A DNA stretch of 64,000 nucleotides from Medicago truncatula. Taxonomy: Eukaryota > Streptophyta > Magnoliopsida > Fabales > Fabaceae. How positions within the stretch are numbered: the first letter of the stretch is position 1; each line of letters starts with the position of its first letter. Shown here piece by piece: positions 59,743 through 64,000 of the stretch. Under the pieces are notes generated by a model. The model was not told the DNA's origin and did no database searches. It saw only the letters and a program-made list of their open reading frames with translations. The DNA lies in the NCBI RefSeq assembly GCF_003473485.1, contig NC_053042.1, positions 47,827,762 to 47,891,761 of the forward strand, given 5' to 3'. The position numbers and the translations under genes are program-made.

Positions 59743-60970
59743 TTTCGTGTTGATTAGGTTTTTGATGGGATAATTTATCGGATTGACAATATTCCGAAGA
59801 TTCTGATCATCAAAGTTTAAATTATCAGTTCAATCTTAGTCCAATTAGATCATATGTAGCGACCATAATGATTTATTTGATACTGTTATTCTATTGAGCC
59901 TGTTTCAGTCGATAATGAATAGTCATTTCATGTTGACTAAGTTACTCAAGGGATAATTTATCAAGTTGACTTATACTGAGTATTGTGATAGTTGAAAATC
60001 AAGTTTTGATTCATTGTTATTCGAATTAGATCATATATAACAATTGTATTAATTTTATTTGATATCGTCAATCGACTATGTTATTTCAATCAATAGAGAA
60101 TAGTAATTTCATGTTAACTAAGTTTCTAAATGGTAAGTATTTTGGATAGACTTATGCTAAAGATTTTGATTGTCGAAATTCTAGTTCTTGATTCATTCTT
60201 CGTCTAATTAGGTAAGATCTAACGATCAAAATAATTTTATTTGATATTGTTATTCGATTAAGCTTCATTAGATGGGAAAAAGTCCTTTCATGTTGAATAT
60301 GTTTCTCAAGAGATAGTTAGTCGGATTGACTTGTAAAGAGATTGTTTGTCGGATCCGACAAACTATCCATTCAGAATCATAATCAACATGATAGAAAACA
60401 TCCCGACAACCGAAACATATTGAACCTACTAATGGTATCAAATAAATTGGTTTGACCGTTAGGTAGGATCTAATTAAGCTAATAATGAATAAAGACTCGA
60501 ATTTCGACGATCAAATCTTCTCCATTTATCAATAGATAAACTATTTATTCAAATTCCTAATCAATATGAAATAACACTTATCCGTCGACTCAAATAGACT
60601 CAACCCACTAACGGTGACAAATAAAATTAATATGATGGTTAGATATGACATAATTGGACAAAGGATGAATCAAAAACTCAAATTTCGACGATTAAATTTT
60701 TTGTATCAATCAGAAAAACCATCCCTTCAAAAAAATAGTTAAGATGAAATTACACTTATTAGTCGATCAAAATAGACCCAACCAACTAATGATATAAATA
60801 AAATAAATCCGATCAATAGATTATAAATAATTCGATTAGAAATGAATCAACAACTTGAATTTAGACAATCAGAATCTTCAATATATGTTTACATGACCAA
60901 TTATCCTTTTAGAGATCTAATCAACATGAAATCACACATCTAATTCGACTAAAATAGACATAACCAATTA
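59743..60970. repeat. Inverted array of about 180 bp repeats (4 forward + 4 reverse)
   Basis: A unit recognisable by TTTCATGTTGACTAAGTT, GGGATAATTTATC and ATTTGATATTG-type words starts near 59743, 59927, 60105 and 60284. After a turn-around the same unit appears as its complement, with (A/T)CAACATGA(A/T)A marks near 60384, 60567, 60745 and 60925. The spacing is 178-184 bp on both sides. The perfect palindrome GTTTGTCGGATCCGACAAAC spans 60344-60363 near the turn. Units have diverged from each other. No open frame of note. It could be the interior of a foldback transposon or a small inverted satellite block. Confidence 0.75.
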
Positions 60971-61131
60971 AGTATTAACAATGTCAGTGCCAGATCTATA
61001 TTTTTCATTCTTTTTTACAATTACACACATGTTATTATATTGACAAATGGATTAAATATTTTTTAGAAAGTATATTAAAGGGTGAATTTCCCAAATTACC
61101 AATGATTTCCAAATTAAATTATTAAGCGTCA

Positions 61132-61263
61132 AGTTCCCGTGAGCTTAGTTCAATTGGTAGAGACAATACATGATTTATGCAGGGGCAGGGGCTCGAACCC
61201 TGACACCCCACTTCTCCACATTTAAAAATGTGTGAGCTGCGGCCACTGGATTGACTACTCGAC
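61132..61263 (+). repeat. SINE-like tRNA-derived unit with 3' extension
   Basis: TTCCCGTGAGCTTAGTTCAA, then TTGGTAGAGACAATACATGA, then GGGCTCGAACCCTGAC, followed by a tail CACATTTAAAAATGTGTGAG and GCGGCCACTGG. The longer form suggests the SINE body. Confidence 0.6.
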
Positions 61264-62460
61264 AAATGTGTAAGTTGCGGCCACTTCTGATTCTATTTAG
61301 TTTACACCACCAAGTAGATGAGTGCAACTTGAACCACTTTTTCCATTAAATCTACACCATTAAAAAATGTTATGTACCATTTCTTCCTCCCATTTCTACA
61401 AGAGGAAACCAATTGATCCCTTCAATTTCTTGAGCTTCAAAACAACCACCAGTTCCACAACCACACTCCCTTAAGCACAGACGGTTCATTCAAATACATT
61501 TCAATTGATTTACCCTTTTTTTAAATACATTTCAAATATTCAATACAGGATACACACCCATCTTTCTTTAAAAAGGTTTATTTATTTATTTTGTTTGATA
61601 ATTTCTCAATAAAAATAATGAATAAAATAATAATAAAACATAATAATATCATTGAAAGATTTAAAAGAAAAGATTCACGGACCAATACCAAAGCACGATG
61701 ACCAATATCAAATTAAAGTGCTGAAAATGAATGAACTAATGATACTTTTAAGTAAAAAAATAATGAATAAAATAATAATAAAAAGTTGAAATATTTTAAT
61801 TCTGCAAATCCTGTCTTCTAGTGTGCCACATGGTGCGTAATAATCAGTATTTTTTTTAACGATTGTGTCATCTATCTTTTTTATAAAAAAAATATAATAA
61901 TTATTTGCAATTTTTGTCATCTATCTTTTGCGTAGTAATCGGTATTAAAAAAATGATTATTTGCAATTTTTTTTACAAAGTATAGAGATCAATGCCAAAA
62001 AAAAAAAAAAATGCATAAATTAATATCAAAATATGTTGAAAGTGCAAGAACCAATAATATATTTAAGCCTTTATAAAATTAACATTAAAATATTTTTTTC
62101 CTACAAAAAATAACTCATTTAACTATTAATTTAAGGATTTGGTGTACCAATACATTCGAACTTTTGGATATACCATAGAATTTGCACTATGATATAGGTA
62201 CGCTTTCGAAATTCATCATAACATGTATACCGATAGTATTATTTTCTTTTGATGAAGTAATCAATGGCTATAAATTCATTATTAAGATAAATAAATAGAA
62301 TGATCGAAATTCAAACCCCACTTAATTATTTTATTTTGAAAGGTTTAATAATTAAATTTGTTAATTTTCTTTAAAATCTAAGACTATCTCACTAATTAAC
62401 TTTTACATAGTTTAAAGGTTAAATTAGTGAAATATTAATGATTTATTCTTTTTTTAAGAT
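61264..62460. other. Gene-free AT-rich stretch
   Basis: ATAATGAATAAAATAATAAT recurs at about 61615 and 61760, and a phrase with TGTCATCTATCTTTT recurs at about 61866 and 61916. No gene is seen. The right-hand end leads into the kinase promoter and leader. Confidence 0.5.
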
Positions 62461-62837
62461 CCCCTAAATACTGTGTGTGTTTCTGACAGTGGGTGTGACT
62501 TTGTCTCCGTGTCTTACGTCCATGTCTTTCTCTTCTTCTCTCACTCAATGCACTGTATGTGACAGATTCATTCATTCTAATTCTATTATATTCTTTTCTA
62601 TACCAAATAAATACGTACTGTATTACGCAGTCATTTTCTCTCTTCGGACTAAGCAAAGCCATTTGCAAATTTCCATCCATTGGTTTCTGTTTTGTGTACT
62701 ATTATACATTCCAACTGTGCCGGCCATGGTCGGCTTTTCGCATTCACATTATTCTCTTTCATTCTTTCTACCTTTTCTTTATTTTGGAGAGTTATACTTA
62801 TAAAATAAACTTTGAATATCTACAAGGGTCCATTAAT

Positions 62838-63230
62838 ATGGGCTGTGTTCAAGCCAAACCATTAGAATCTGAAGCTAACTATAGAGGACTAGACAGGTTC
62901 AAGATGGAAAATGGGTATGTTCCAAGTTCTGATTTTGTTGCACACAGAAGATCTACTGGTCAAAGTCAAAAATATGTTGCAAAGGGTAAGGATATTGATC
63001 ATCATGTACATCAGAGACAACCCAGAAAGCATAAAGTAGTTGATGGCAATATTGGTGGTGCAAGAGGAAAGAGAGATGGTGAGTTGAAAGATAGTAAGAA
63101 GCAGTTGAATAGGTGTTTTGATGATGAGATGGTGGATGGTTGGCCTAAATGGTTGGTTGATAATGTTCCTTCTCAAGTGTTGGCTGGTGTTGTTGCCAAG
63201 AGTGCCGAATCTTACAAAATGATTGATAAG
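62838..63230 (+). CDS. CDK-like (CRK/IBS1-type) protein kinase, first exon only
   Basis: Exon 1 encodes 131 residues and ends in phase 0 at GATAAG with GTTAGATG as donor. It begins MGCVQAKPLESEANYRGLDR: Gly2 and Cys3 fit N-myristoylation plus palmitoylation, as in plant cdc2-related kinases of the IBS1 type. A basic, low-complexity region follows, then WPKWLVDNVPSQVLAGVVAK and SAESYKMIDK, the block directly before the kinase glycine loop. In relatives the next exon starts (I/V)GQGTYSNVYKA. No such exon is seen to 64000, so intron 1 exceeds 770 bp and the catalytic domain lies beyond the window. The family is CMGC Ser/Thr kinases; substrate unknown. Upstream frames at 62477 and 62559 lie in the leader or read into this ATG and are not used. 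Truncated by the window edge, not broken. Confidence 0.88.
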
Positions 63231-64000
63231 GTTAGATGCTCTTTCTTCATGTAACAGTTCTGTTTCATGATTTTTAAACGTAGTATAGTATATATGGATT
63301 AAGCAATGATTTATGTCAAGGGTTTTGGAAAATTCCAAGTACAAAATGATTTGGTAATTCAATGGCTATCGGCTTTAGTGTGCTATGTAGCGTGTTCACT
63401 GTTCGGTGTACACATTTAGTAACATTCAATTATTCTATTTTCTCAAATTATTACTGGTCTATCCGTTATTGTGTCTGGTCTCAATACTACATTCATAATG
63501 TGAATACTTTGGTAGTTTGGATATCTAACAATGCTTCCAGACATTTTTCATGATGAGGCATCATTCTTCAGCAAGTTATATTTTTCTTTGCTTGAATCTA
63601 AGGTGTTCCAAAGTTAATCTTTTTGCATTTGAATTGCAAATTAAGAAACATGATTTGAATTGCCAATTCCAAAGCCTTGTTAGTCATAGGTCATAAGTAT
63701 GTACTAAGTGTAACCAAGGATCCAATTGGTTAGTTATATCGGGAAAGTTTAAGCAATCGTGGAATCATAATATTGATTTCTATCTAGAAATAGAATAATA
63801 TTGTCTGGTACAATATTCAATGCAACTTAAGCCTCTTGGTCTTGTTTTCTAATCATTGACAATCTAATATGAAAGTCTTGATGAAATTCATTAGTTTATA
63901 GTTTGTTTAGAGAAAACCAAATTGGAAGATTATAATAACTAAAAATATTGGCAGAAGAGAGCAAGCTATAGTTGACTTTGGCCTATGTTATTTACATTTT
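63231..64000 (+). other. Start of kinase intron 1
   Basis: AT-rich, with no exon-like sequence or acceptor followed by a kinase glycine loop. Confidence 0.6.

Noticed and set aside
62559-63254. Long open frame of 231 codons starting before the kinase ATG
   Set aside because: The added N-terminus is a low-complexity F/Y/I-rich leader translation. MGC at 62838 gives the family N-terminus, and the C-terminal VRCSFFM is intron sequence after a good donor.

Overview
This is plant nuclear DNA: AT-rich, with short exons split by GT-AG introns, an F-box gene of a type I associate with Medicago, and dense small transposons (Stowaway and MULE-type MITEs, tRNA-derived SINE-like units, solo LTRs). A papilionoid legume, most likely Medicago or a close relative, fits best; the species is an inference.

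Layout. 1-3.1 kb holds no gene. 3.18-4.39 kb (minus) is an F-box gene broken by one frameshift and one nonsense codon. 6.2-9.5 kb is repeat-rich and ends in a 1.58 kb solo LTR just upstream of an intronless PMEI/invertase-inhibitor-domain gene (10.14-10.67 kb). 10.7-22 kb is gene-free and holds degraded transposons, a 1.2 kb segment duplicated from 6.2 kb, and a solo copia-type LTR. The gene-rich core follows: RPS18 (22.3-23.9 kb, +), a URGT5/6-like nucleotide-sugar transporter (27.4-30.3 kb, -), a conserved small plant protein of unknown role (32.6-35.8 kb, +), a small protein ending in a CaaX-like box (42.1-46.4 kb, +) and the thylakoid one-helix protein OHP2 (51.7-53.6 kb, +). From memory, RPS18, URGT6 and OHP2 also lie close together on Arabidopsis chromosome 1, so this core looks like an ancient conserved gene block expanded by transposons. 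54-62 kb is again repeats. The first exon of a myristoylated CDK-like kinase starts at 62.84 kb and runs off the window.

Most notable: (1) a 1,075 bp Pack-MULE (24.89-25.96 kb) with about 200 bp inverted ends and a perfect 10 bp target duplication, carrying a captured glutaredoxin-family fragment that was duplicated in tandem inside it; (2) a 1.2 kb inverted array of about 180 bp repeats (four forward, four reversed) with a perfect 20 bp palindrome near the turn-around; (3) two clear nested insertions, a Stowaway inside a MULE-type TIR at 43.6-44.4 kb and a solo LTR inside a MULE-type element at 57.0-58.8 kb. No new biochemical system was recognised. The genes are housekeeping or developmental genes with no operon-like link; the novelty is in the mobile DNA.
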